Origin: Phylloscopus collybita
Taxonomy: Eukaryota; Chordata; Aves; Passeriformes; Phylloscopidae
Reading direction: 5' to 3'
Assembly: GCA_027886175.1 (NCBI GenBank)
Contig: JAJNNQ010000075.1
Coordinates: 32,952,501 to 33,016,500, forward strand
DNA: 64,000 bases
Shown here: in pieces, positions 22,271 through 41,110 of the stretch
Layout: the number at the start of each line of letters is the position of its first letter
Position numbering within the stretch: position 1 is the first letter of the stretch
Program-made: the position numbers and the translations under genes
The notes under the pieces: model-generated
Told to the model about the DNA's origin: nothing
Seen by the model: the letters and a program-made list of their open reading frames with translations, nothing else
Databases searched by the model: none

Positions 22271-24248
22271 CTAATCCACAAACTTTCTAACCCGAACACA
22301 AATTTTTTGATGCAATGTAAAATGCAATGTGTTTTATAATATCTCATCAGCCCTGCCTTTTGGGATTGAAAGGTTTGTCTTGTTGTCGTTTAATTTGTTT
22401 TGGTATTCAGGTGGGAGTTCAAATAAAATAGCAGCTATTCTGTGTTGAGGCTGAGGAAGAATGACAAAGGATGTTTCTGTGTTTGTCCCTAAAGAAGACA
22501 GTGCCACCAGTCTGGAGAAGCAACACTTTTTCGGCTGTCACCATTCTGTTGCCAAACAGAGTGTTTAGTCAGCTGAGCCATTCTTTGACCTGCTGGTGGG
22601 AAACAAAAATAACCATCAGCCCTAACCTCCACAGCCTCATTACTACAACATCGGTGTTGAACTTTCTATTATATATCTGACAAAAAACTACTTATATAAG
22701 AAATGTATAAACTTGAAGGAGTTGATTTCATGCACCACAAAGTGTAAATGAGTTTTAAAATAATTTTCTTGCTATTCCGTTCTTTTTTCGCTTCTTAACC
22801 GTAACCTCTGCAGATAGATTATTCTTTTTCACAGTGGAAAAAAAATAGTTTAAATTTGTCCCATTTCACAGCAGACCTGCAAACCCTTATCTGTAGTGAT
22901 TATGATACTTCATCATCCATTGCCATTTTGAAAGAAAGGAGATTGTACCTATCACTTTGGCTCCATTTGGGTTCATTGTGACTTTTGTCATCTTCTAAGT
23001 AATGAAAGAGGAAAGTGAGTGAAGGAATCTTCTGATCATATTGATCACTATAGAAACAAAAAAGCCAAATCAATTCCCTTCATTATCAGTATTTTTCATC
23101 CTGTATGCAGTAAATTTGTCAGAGAAAGTACTTGGATTTTGTTTAAGAGAACAATTAATCAGTGTTCTATTTACATTATTAAATGTGAAAGGCGCATAAT
23201 GTGAAAAATAAGCATATATACATGGTCGTACGACCTGTTTAAGTGTTCATGTAATGTGGTGAGTTTAAAAAGTGAAGTGAGCTGTTTTGCTACAAGGAGT
23301 TAATTTGTACTCAATCCTTAAAATATTGTCCCACACCGGTATCCCTTTGGGCCTGTGTTAATTAAAAGCAATGTTTTTGCAGTTTATACAATACATTTTT
23401 TAATCTTTGTTTAAAAGCGGAATTCATATGGGCTTAACAGACGAAATGGGTGGCACAGCTCCACTTGCAGAACCCAAAGATACACAATCAGTTTTGAAAT
23501 GCAACTTAAGCCATTAATTGTTGGTGTGAATTTAAAAGTTTTCTAGTATTTGTATGGTAGTATGCTGCCTAAGAGCAAAAGCATTCTCTGCACAAAAGAA
23601 AATTTACTGTAGTGGCTTTGATTTTAATTAGAATTTTCTCCCTGGTGTTTCTTTGTAGACTAAAACAAAATCTTTTAAGTTTCTTACTACAGGTAAAAGC
23701 TATGTGCAAGAACCTCAAAATGCTAAAATCTAGCATAATGCCTTAGATCTGTTTTTAAGTCTTGTATATTCCTACATAGCTGTCTGATGTATTATATTTG
23801 TATAGTGAATTGTGTACAATTTTGGAATAAGTGCATCATCACTTAATCTTTATGTTGTTCAATAGCGATGATGGACACGTTTCTTCAAACATTTACTGTC
23901 ATTTAATTTTTTTCCCTTTATGTCATTTGTGGGTTTTATTTGTACAGTTCATCATGAAGTTGCATCTGAGATGTGTGTATATGAAAAGATTATACAAGGG
24001 TAAAATTAAGCAATATATAAACTATGGTTCTTCAGGAGAAAGCTTACAGTGTTTCAGGTTGTGATTTATTTTCAAAACGGAGTTGACTCTGAACATCACT
24101 TTGTTCACCTGCATTGATGTTTGTATTTCTAGTGTTAGCAGTTTATGCAAAGGTAGATATATTCAGAGAAATTTTAAATACATTTATGCAAGTTAATATT
24201 GCTTTGCTGATGCTATTTGCTTATTTGATGTTAAATAATGCTATTGTA

Positions 24249-24254
24249 AATAAA
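24249..24254 (+). terminator. NCOA2: NCOA2 poly(A) signal AATAAA (proximal)
   Basis: Canonical AATAAA in TGTAAATAAAGAATTC, followed by a T/G-rich stretch. It is one of two signals 31 bp apart that probably define the NCOA2 3' end. Confidence 0.7.
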
Positions 24255-24279
24255 GAATTCTGTTGTTATTGCATCATTT

Positions 24280-24285
24280 AATAAA
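24280..24285 (+). terminator. NCOA2: NCOA2 poly(A) signal AATAAA (distal)
   Basis: Second AATAAA in CATTTAATAAATTTTAATGC. Cleavage is expected 10-30 bases downstream, around 24,300. Confidence 0.7.
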
Positions 24286-24305
24286 TTTTAATGCCTTCGG
24301 GTTTT

Positions 24306-26959
24306 ACATGGCTTTAGAGATTTCAACATGTTTCTGTTGTGTCTTGATTTGTTCATAGAAGGGTATAAGATGTAGCACTAAAGCACTGGAGGGCAGATGG
24401 ATTGCTAGATTTTAAAAAGGCAACAGGCTTTGGTAATGAATTTATATTCCAGCTAGTTGTTGCAAGTCCTTTCATCTTTTCAGGGCTGTATTGACTGAAA
24501 ATGTTTATCATGGCTTAAAATGAGAATAGTTCATTATGAGTACTTTTTTTTATCAGTGAGGATGAAATGGGCATCTTTCATGGCAGTGTCAGCAGAGGCA
24601 GACCTCAAATGTGAAGATGAGAAGAGTCACAGGTTTGTTCTCCATGCTATGCCAAATGGTGGATTTAAGACAGCTGAAAATATTTGACTGGTCAATTAAA
24701 AAAAAAAAAAAAAAAGCTACAAGAATGCTGGTAGTGTTCAAGAATGTACAATGTACAAGAATGATCATATGTTGTCTCTGGGAAATGGATGAGACAGAAA
24801 AGCTATTTCTATTTAAAAAAAAATCTTAGATATCAAAGTTATTTTAAGGACCTTCAAACATTGGTAATCTTTTGCCGTTCTTACCAAAACAAGGCTTATC
24901 CTGCAGTTCTCTTATTTTCAGCAAAATGGTGGTGATATGACCAAAATAGTGCCACATTATGGAAAGCAAGGAAGGAAGTTTCTTCCCAGTGTGGAGTCAG
25001 AAGCAAGTAGAGAAAACATCCATGCAGTAAGAGGCAAAATGTTTCCAATAGGAACCTTACCTTTAGACATTCTTATGATTATTAATATTGAAAAGAAGAT
25101 ACAACCGTTTTAGCTTAGACTCCTGGCATCAAAATATGACGAGCTAATGATGACCTCTGATGTAACTGGCTTTATGGAAAAGAAATGCTGCCTTTTACTG
25201 TCTGGATCGGGCTTTGTTGACCAGTGACCAGTGCATGTGACATATGGACAAGCTCTTCTAACCCGATGTCATGAGCAAAGAAAAAGTGACTCTGCCTTTT
25301 GAAGGTCCTTCTCATGGTAAACTCTGCGTTGAGTCTTGCAGACTGGACTTTTCTCAGGGATAGAACAGGGGTGCCTGGCAGTAATGAGTTGTTCCCCAGT
25401 TTGTTGCTCACCACTTACAGTTTTTTATGTGTTGTTCCAGTATAAAAAGAGGGCTACATGTCGTGCCTGCTTGGGCTCAGGCTATGGCAAGGGCAGAGAG
25501 CAGGCAGTGGTATCAGCCTTGGTCCTTGGACTGTGAAATGTGGAGGTAGAGATGCCAAGTACAGCCCAAGTGGGCCTTTTGACTGAACTCACACCCTGCC
25601 TCGTGAAACAGTGATCACAGTGAAACCTTCCTGATGGATTAGTTCTTGTCCTGAAGAAAACAGAACTCAGAGCGGCCTTGAGTGATTCTGTTGGCCCTTG
25701 TGCATGTAGTGGGTATATATGAACTTGTATAATATCACCCTTTGGAAATAACTGCTGGCACTTCAGCTGAATTCCAGCTTTTAACACAGGTCAGTCCAGA
25801 GTCACAATAAGAGGTCCTACTCTTTAGTCAGCTAAAAGAAGAAAGAATGAACACAAATTTTTGAAGTCCTTGGGAGGTGTAGGTTGGGTAATGTCCAAGT
25901 TGGAATTACAGGGTAAGTGAATCTGTATGAACCTCATACATATAAACAGTGGTCCTTCAGAGCTGGGCATTGAGCTTTTTGCCACTTCAGAACAGGTTCT
26001 TGGGACATCTCTCAGCTGAAGAAGAAACCACACCAAGAGTTAAATGCTCAGGTGGTGTGATGGACCCCATTAACTCCTCTCTAACTTAGGTTCCAGTCTG
26101 AGCCTCCTTTGTTACTGCTGTAATGACTCCAGCCTCAGCCAGCATGGTGGGCTTAAGCCCGATGTTGTGACCAGGAGGGAACCCTTGTATATCTTGTTTC
26201 TTCTCTCCAATCTCTTGTTCTGTATACTTACCTTGAGGATGAAAAAACACGCTTGATTGCATTACAGGGTTTAATTTTAATGAGTATCTTGGAGTCCAGA
26301 GGCTGTAATTCCCCAGTTTCGTGGGTTGTATTTTTCAACTGGCATGAGAAGGCCAGCAAAAGAAAAACAGAATCCCTAATCAGAAGTTTGAGAGACCCTC
26401 AGGAGGAGAAAAAAAAAAAAAAATCAAGTACAGGATATTAAAGGACAGTTAGAGAAATACTTGATGGTGGCTGAAACAGAACATTCTGCCTGAAAGGGCA
26501 AAATCTGACAATTGTACACTGGAGTACAACCAGAACGTGGAGTGCCCAGGGGATGACTGTGTGAGCACTCATGTTTGGTGCATCCAGCTGCACCAGCCAG
26601 CAAGTAAAGGACCTGAAAAGCTCTGTGTGAGAGCTGGGACTGTGGGCAGGGGTACTGGGCAGGCAGAAGGGCTGTGTCACCCATGAACCAGTGTTTGTGA
26701 ACCTAGAGAGGGGGGCATGATGTGTTTTCATTGGTGAACATGGAGCTCTATGAGTTAAAGAAGAGGTGGAAACTTAGCTGTATTTATGTCTTACATGGGT
26801 ACCACGAGTGGGTTGAGGGTAGCCCCTTGTTCATGGCAGTCTCTGTGACTGAAGATGTCAGTGTCCTCTGTGTGTGCATCCTGTGTCTGTGTGTCTTGCA
26901 TTTGTGCTCAGCTTGTTGCTGGGTGAACCTGCAAACCATAGCTGCTGTCATTAGACAAA
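24306..26959. other. NCOA2-PRDM14 intergenic, left part
   Basis: No coding exon recognised. Contains an 18-base A run (24698-24715) and another near 26409-26423. Short open frames have no recognisable similarity. Confidence 0.75.
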
Positions 26960-27290
26960 TGCTGCCATGCACGAGGGAGGGTGGGCAGGTGTGGAACTTT
27001 ACCTGTCCCTTGACTCTGACCTATGGCCTTTGGGCATAGGTAACTCCGCCCCCTACCCTGAAAGGGATAAAACCCCCTTTCCCTTCGGGGTCGTCCTCTT
27101 TTGCCTCGGGATCCCTTCAGGAAATAAACCTTGGAACCACATCTCAGGGTAAGAGCCTCCTTTGGTTTTATGTCCCTATCTTAGAGTTTCCCCCACCCTA
27201 ACCTCCCTAAATCTGAGCTAGCACCGGGTCTCCGGGGGGCTGAGGGAAAGGGGTTAACTTCAGGCAGGGAAACCCAGAGTCAGCAAGTGT
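26960..27290 (+). mobile_element. LTR-like promoter/poly(A) module (possible solo LTR)
   Basis: GC-rich sequence with a compact retroviral-LTR layout: AACTCCGCCCCCTACCCTG, then a TATA-like GGGATAAAACCCC (about 27065), then AATAAA in AGGAAATAAACCTTGG (27123-27128) some 60 bp later, followed by a pyrimidine-rich U5-like stretch. No terminal TG/CA pair or target duplication could be fixed, so the ends are approximate and the element class is unknown. A cellular promoter cannot be excluded. Confidence 0.45.
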
Positions 27291-30200
27291 AATTGTCAGG
27301 AGCACAAGAGGTCACTGTGTCCAAGGATGCTCAGATAACTCCCTGCTCCAATAGGATGAATGTTTGTTGCTTCGCCACTCCTGAGGAGCTGGAATCCTTC
27401 TGTGAATGACTAAAAGATTCTGGCTTCAAGAACAACAGCAGTTTGGGCACAGGGGACAGGCCAAGTGACAGTTTGAATGCCATCTGATTGGTGTTTCTCC
27501 CACCTCCCCTGACGTTAGGCACTAAAGGCAGAAACATTCCATGATAAAAGTGGGACTCTGTGCAGAGAAGGGGACTGAGAGAGAGTATTCAGACCCTCCT
27601 TCCACCAGAAAGCTAGAGGTAAAGCTCATTCACACAGCAGCAGAAACTTTGTTTGAAATGTTTCAGTTCATACTGAATATTCTCTAAACTCTTCAACTGC
27701 CACTCACTGAGACTTCATTTAAGAATGAGGAAGGTAGCAAAGATTGGGGAAACTGAGACACTCCCCCAGTCCCATACAACTGCTAGAGAGGTGAAGCTGC
27801 TTCTGTGATGTGCCAGGAATTTCTCCCTAGGAGATATTCCTGAGAAAATAGAGAAAGAAATGTGGGATACTCTCCTGTTGCTTGAAAAATGTCTCTCCCA
27901 TCCAAGTTTCAGGCTATACTTCACTTTACCACTTCATTCTACAACTACTCAGGGTGCTGGAAGGTCCCACAGTGATCCTGACTGGAGTAATTTATTCAGC
28001 TCCCTGCAAACTTTTGGCAAAATGTCTTTGAAACACAAGAACAACAGATATTCCTGTCCTTGCTTGTGTGTTCACTCAGTGGCCCACCCCAATAAAGGGA
28101 AGAGGATTGCATCTCTATGATGGGATTGGTTTGATCCAAGTTTTAGACTGGCTTCCCCGCCTTTTTCTTGTGCATGTGTTTTTCATTTAATTTTCTATTC
28201 TCAGTGTACTTGGAATGAGTTGGGAGCAATTAATTACTTTTGTGAAGTCACAGAGGTAATGGTAACACCATTAAAATGCTTCTCAGTCTGAAGGTACAAC
28301 TAGTACAGGAAAGTTGAATCACCTTAATTTGTTTTCGACATTTTTTAATAGTCCATCAGCAGATTCAGTTGCTCTTCTGCTACCTATCCTCTTCTGTAGC
28401 CATAGCAATAAACTGTTTCTGCTCTGACCTCATCTAAATTGCAATTCAGGTTATTTCCATGACAGCATCTGGTGCCATGGCTGGGATTCTCATGTCCCTG
28501 CTGCAGCTGGGTATCAGTGTAGGTGCTGGGGCACAGGGAGCCCACGTGTGGGAAGATGAGCATCAGGGAATGCTGTGGCACTGTGGCCTTTGGGGGATCA
28601 CAAGGATGCTCATAGGTGTAACTTGTGTGTTTGGGAATGTGTAGGAGGCAGGCTGCTTTAAACCTGGAGTAAGTGAGATGTAGAGTGGGTGTAAGATTAA
28701 GAAACTCACTCGTGTCCAAACTGAGAGACTCTGCAAGCAGCCTGCAGAGATGTCCTTTAGTGCTTGCCTTTAAAATGCATCCCCACATCACTGCAAAGAA
28801 GGAATGCACTCCTGCAGCAGGGAAGCAAGGCTAATAGACTTCCCTGATTACTTTGTTATAAGACATAAAATCAGGGAAGGGAGGCCCTCTAGGCTGGAGC
28901 CATCCACAGTGCTGACTGGACTGTTGGGGGTGCACCTGCACAGCTGCCCTTCTGCTTCCCCCACATCTCTCCCCAAGGTCATGACTTTTTTAATGCACTA
29001 AATGCCTTTTACCACTTAGAGGATGTTAAAGCATCTGAAGATTTATCTGCAATATAGTGGCAACAGTACTTCATTTCTTCTCCTGGACTCTGTGTCATCA
29101 GGCTTCTAGAAAAAAAAGGAAACTTTTTGTTTCTGGTCATGTCTACAATTTAATTAATGACGAGAATGCTAAAATTTCAAGCTGTACTTATCTGACTTCA
29201 TTTCTCCTGAACCTCTAATGTGAGCATGTCTCCCCTAGTCCCTCTTACTCTTCCTTTGCTGCGATACCTGGACACAGCATAGTCAAAAGATTCCAGATTA
29301 TCAGGCAATTGTTAAATTCTAAATGTAACTCAAACTTTTCTGTGCAAGAGCTCAAGGACTTGTTCCCGTAAATCAGATTAATGCTGCTACTACTTTTATG
29401 CTACTGATGCATCAATAAAGTTGAAATGCCTGGCTGAAACTGTTTCCTAAAGCAGTACAGCATCAATTCTGTTTTACAAATAACAGAGATTTGGCACAAA
29501 GCAGAGAAAATTAGAAAAAAAAATTAAAACTGAAAAGACAACTGAAAAATCAGGCCATTTAAGCTATCTCAAGCACGTTTTAGAAGGCTGCATTCCTACT
29601 CTCTCCTTAAGATTTATGCGTATTAGCTTCCCTGGTGTATTCAGTACTTCTGTCTTGCAGAGGCTGGGATGGAGAATGAGGTTGTAGGTAGGAGAATTAG
29701 CCCAATACATTTAATGCAGATTACAGAAACATTTCTGCTCAACTTTGGGGACAGAGATGTGTTGCACTGGCTGTGGAAAGGATCTTGGCAGCTGAGGGAG
29801 ATTCTATCAGCTCTGTATTTCTCTCCAGTGGGGTCGTGTGCTTGTGTTTGCTTAGTGTTTATGTCCTAAGTGAAAAAATAAAGGGAGATTGCAAATGAAA
29901 GCTTATGGTAAGCAGGAATTGCAGTGCCTGAAGGAATGAGGGCTCAGCACCCCTATTGCCCTGGGCAGCCAGTGATTCTTTCTCAGACTCTCTGTTTTAG
30001 AGCCCTTCATTCAGGCCAGATAAGAAATCAGGATTGAAAGGATGGCTTCACCTCTGGTCAAGTGCAGGCAGTGACTGTGTCTGGAGCCGAGGTGTCTCTG
30101 TCTGGGGCTGCTTCAAGTGCTTCCTAACGCGTCCCTTCTTTGGGATGAAGGCAATATTTTATACAGGATCACATGGAGCTATGCTAATTAATGTTTATAG

Positions 30201-30940
30201 CACACCAAATATAACCACTGAAATTGGATTTAAAATTCCAGGAGCTAAGCCTGGCTGTGTTCCTCACTCCTGCGGTGTCCGTGTGCCGTTTGGCTCGTGC
30301 TATGCTGTGCCCCAGGAAGCCCTGTGCTGCCTTTCTCTGAGAGACCCATGGGTGCAAGGCCCCAAGCTCTCTACCGTGCGGCAGAGCCCATCCTGTCCCT
30401 TCCCTCCACGCCTGCATGTGTAGTGTCATCCAGGCTGGAAAGGGCTACTCAAGAGGGAGCTCTGCAGTAGCACATGCTGTATGGGGTTTTGTCCTGGGCT
30501 GAAGATTTCTCCATCTCCCTGCACCAGCAGAGATGACACTCTGCAAAGTGAACACCTGGGCCCCTAGGATCCTCCAGCCCCTCCTAAGTCCCCTTTTCAT
30601 TGCAATTTTGCCATGTATCCACCTGGAAGGAAGACAGGAGAAACCCTATGAAAACCCGGGATGAAATCATAGACGGGGGATCACCCAGCACCTCTGCAGG
30701 AGGCAAATGCCAGGTGTCTTCCTCTGGTCCCATCCTGGGCAGGTTAGCATAGGCCTGGTCATGGAGCCACGGAAACCCCAGCAGGAGCCCGGTGTTCTGC
30801 TAAGCACCTAACGGGAAGCCCGAGGCTGCAGTAAAAGCACCTCAGCAGAGCCCGTGGAGCCTGCAGTGACTGAGAGTGCGCTGCTCCTGTGTGTCCAGCT
30901 CACTGGAGTTTCAGCGGTGCTTTCTGCCTTCCCATATTCA
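27291..30940. other. NCOA2-PRDM14 intergenic, right part
   Basis: No exon, RNA gene or clearly named repeat recognised. It becomes steadily more GC-rich toward the PRDM14 promoter from about 30.8 kb. Confidence 0.75.
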
Positions 30941-31468
30941 AACCACACCCCTAGAGCCCCCGAAGACCCTGCGTGGGAGCCATGTGTCCTGCCCCGCGGA
31001 ACCCTCACCTCCTGCAGCAGGTGGTGGCCCGTGGGGAGCAGCGCTCCCGCACCCCGGCCTCCTGCTCTGGGGAGAGGCAGAGCCCACTGGACTGCGGCCG
31101 GGCCCCCGGGCCGGGGCTCGGAGAGTCGGAGGGCAGAGCCGCCGGTAGGGAAGGTGGGTCCGGGAGGCTGGACCACCCCCCCCCTCCCCTCCCCTACCCC
31201 GACGTGGGGAGGGGCGGCCCGGCCGCTCCGCCCCGGGGTAACCGTGCCGGTCGGGGCAGCACCCCCGCCCGCCCCTGGGGCTGTGCGACCCCCGGGCAGC
31301 CGCCGCCGCCCGTGCCCACCCTCCCCGCCCCGCTCCTCGGGCCGATATAGCCGCGGGCGGCGGCTCCGGCGCCTCCGTCCCGCCCCCGCCCCGCAGAGGG
31401 AGCACCCAGGTGTCTGCCCCCCTGCTTCCCGACAGATCCCTCTTCTTCCCGGCCCGGCTCTTCCCGAC

Positions 31469-38568
<7,100 letters not shown>

Positions 38569-41110
38569 TCAGGAACCCCGCGGGGGCGGCCTGGACCAGC
38601 TCGTGTGTGTATCTGTCGGTGTGTGTCTGTCTGTGCGTGGCTGCGGGCACAGCGCAGCAGGTGACGCCTGCACTGGCTCTTGGGGTAGCTCTGGTCTCTG
38701 AACCCAGGGCACATGACTGAGCACAGGGAGCAGGATACATCCTGATGCCACTCTCCCTCTCCTACCGTACCCTAATCTCTAAAGGCAGGAGGGAATTCTG
38801 CCTCCCAAGACCCCTTTGGGCACAAATATCACTGTGAGGAGTGTTTCTATATCCCTGACGCCGGTGGACTGCCTGGTGCAGTCTGTATCAAAGCTGTACA
38901 GAGGGGGGGTTTTATCAGGTGCATTTCTCAAAGTTAATTTAATCTGTTCTTGTTGTTTGGACACATGACCACAGATGTGCGGTCTACTTACACTTAACCT
39001 GTCTTTTGGTGGTGTTTTATTTAAATGTGAACTTCCTCAGAGACACTGACTGCTGGACCAACAGAGAGCGTTTTTTTAAATCATTCAGCTGCTGGGAGAC
39101 TGAGAGCTCCAGGACTGTGAGAGCGACTCTCCCAGAGGGTACTAGATGCTGGTTAGCCCAGAGGGAGAGAAGTGGGCTGCGGGTAAGATATATGCAGGCC
39201 TGATATCCCAGCTAGAAGAGACAGTCGAGGTTAGTTTTTTCTTCCCAAGGATTTGGAGGACGAAACATGGTGATATTGTTAAGCATCAGTGAGCCATTGG
39301 GTGGATAATGGGCACTCAAGTGACCTCACAGAGGGGTTTCATTGTGGACTCAGAATAGGCCAGGAGCAAGCACAGTCCCAGCAATGGGCTCTTCTTTCTG
39401 AATTTCCCTGAACCTGTCTGGTCCTGGCTAAGTGAATCCTTGCAGTGAACCCTGATATGAAGGTTGGCTCCTCTGCTTCCTCCTGGCTTTATATTGGATG
39501 ACTGTTATAGTGGCACTCCCTTTCTTTGCTCAAAATCAAATAAGTGATATCAGGATTCCTCAGTGCCTAAAGCTTTGCACATGAAATTCCTTCTCCAGTC
39601 TGCAGGAAAGGCTTTGCTTCCATGGGAGGACTGAAAGGTGTCTTCCTCTATGTCTCGCTGACCATACAAGCAAAGCAGGAGCGATTTGTGCAGGTTTATG
39701 TACTTTCAAAATTGTTAAGAATTCTTAAAAAAGTGGGATTCCATATCAATGTGAAATCTTAACTAGGAGGCTTAACAAAAAGCCTGTGCTGAAGGACTGC
39801 TGAGAACAGGAAGTGCTGTAATTGGTAGAGAAGTTTTTATTACCACTGAGTGACCACCACAACTGGCAGGAGGCTGTGTGTCTGAGAAGGCTCAATGTGT
39901 CAGTGGGGCTGTGTGCTGCATCCAGGAGGAATAATGGAAGTCCTTTCTGAAGCTCTGTGTTGATAAACACAGGCAATTCGATGTCACTGGGATGATAAAA
40001 TTCTCTTTGAAGTATCCCAGATCAGCTAGAATTAACAATAATTTTGCACATATATTAAGAAAGTAAAGTTTTTATTTTGTGCCAACTTTGTCTCTTTAAA
40101 TACAACATAGAAATAGAAAAAAATGTTACTTGTACACTTAATTATATTGTGCAGATACTGTATCCTTAAATACATTGATTTGCACTATTTTTTATAAGTT
40201 TTTTTGTATTTAAAGTTGCTCTGTTCTCATTGTTTTCATGGTTAAAATATTTTCTGGATATTTATTGCATCACTTATTGGTAAACAATAATGAGGCCCAG
40301 CAGTAGGCAGTATCTGAAATAAGCAAGTCCATTTGTATCGTATGTTTACACATACAGGTTTTAGGGTAGAATGAAAATCATGCTCTGATTATTGTTTTTT
40401 GCTTGTTTTAATACCAAATATTACTATAATACAGCAGGCTATTTTTTTTTACATATTGAGGGCCGAATCCCTGGCCCCTAAATAGGTAAAATTCACTCCT
40501 GAGCAGAAAATTATCACAGTACTTATGTGTACAAACCATGCTACCATGCTATAGGTAGGGGGACTGAACCTTTCCTGCAGCTGCCTGCTGTTAGGAGGAC
40601 AAAGACATGCATACAAAATCCTGGCCAACAGAAACAAGAATTATGTGTGTGAAGCCTTTGTTAGATCGGTCCCTTAAAAAAATGGTGAAATAACCTACTA
40701 ATGAAGAAAATGTTATGCCTAGGAATGGCTTTAAAGTACTGTGAAATGCCTGGTTAGCTTCCCATGCAGGTAACCTCTTTTTTTGCTCTGAATGAAGGTT
40801 GTACATTTAAATGGTGCCTCTGTATTGCTCTTGTGTGCATTTTATTTTTCTTGAAGAAACCTCAAATGTCTTGTGCTAATTTATTTGCACCTTTCTATAG
40901 TATTGGATGTGTTGCCTGTAAATGAGTATGTGAAGGGTTATACTTGTACTTGTGAATGAAGGTACTGGCTGTCTTGCACATTGAAACCGTATATGTAAAT
41001 TTTGATGCTAATTATCGTGCAGAAAACCACGTTATTAAAAGCCAGTGTCCATAAAGGAGACAGGGGTCCTGCAACTTTGAATAAAGGGAGGGAGAGTCCG
41101 CTTGGGTTTC
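38569..41110 (+). other. PRDM14: PRDM14 3' flank / probable 3' UTR
   Basis: No AATAAA was found close after the stop codon. The first convincing signals are ATTAAA at 41034-41039 and AATAAA at 41080-41085, after an AT-rich, 3'-UTR-like stretch (about 40.0-41.0 kb). If used, the UTR would be about 2.5 kb, much longer than the human one as I recall it. The extent is inferred. Confidence 0.4.
41034..41085 (+). terminator. PRDM14: Candidate PRDM14 poly(A) signals (ATTAAA, AATAAA)
   Basis: ATTAAA at 41034 in GTTATTAAAAGCC and AATAAA at 41080 in TTGAATAAAGGG. They are the first strong signals I see downstream of the PRDM14 stop. The link to PRDM14 is inferred from position and strand. Confidence 0.4.

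Larger units (their letters stand above)
20176..24305 (+). other. NCOA2: NCOA2 3' UTR
   Basis: Non-coding sequence from the TGA to a pair of canonical poly(A) signals, about the length known for the mammalian NCOA2 3' UTR. The distal half (about 23.3-24.3 kb) is AT-rich with many TTTTA/ATTTA-type elements, as expected for a regulated 3' UTR. A solo LTR (21840-22270) interrupts it. Transcript extent is inferred, since no cDNA is available here. Confidence 0.75.
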
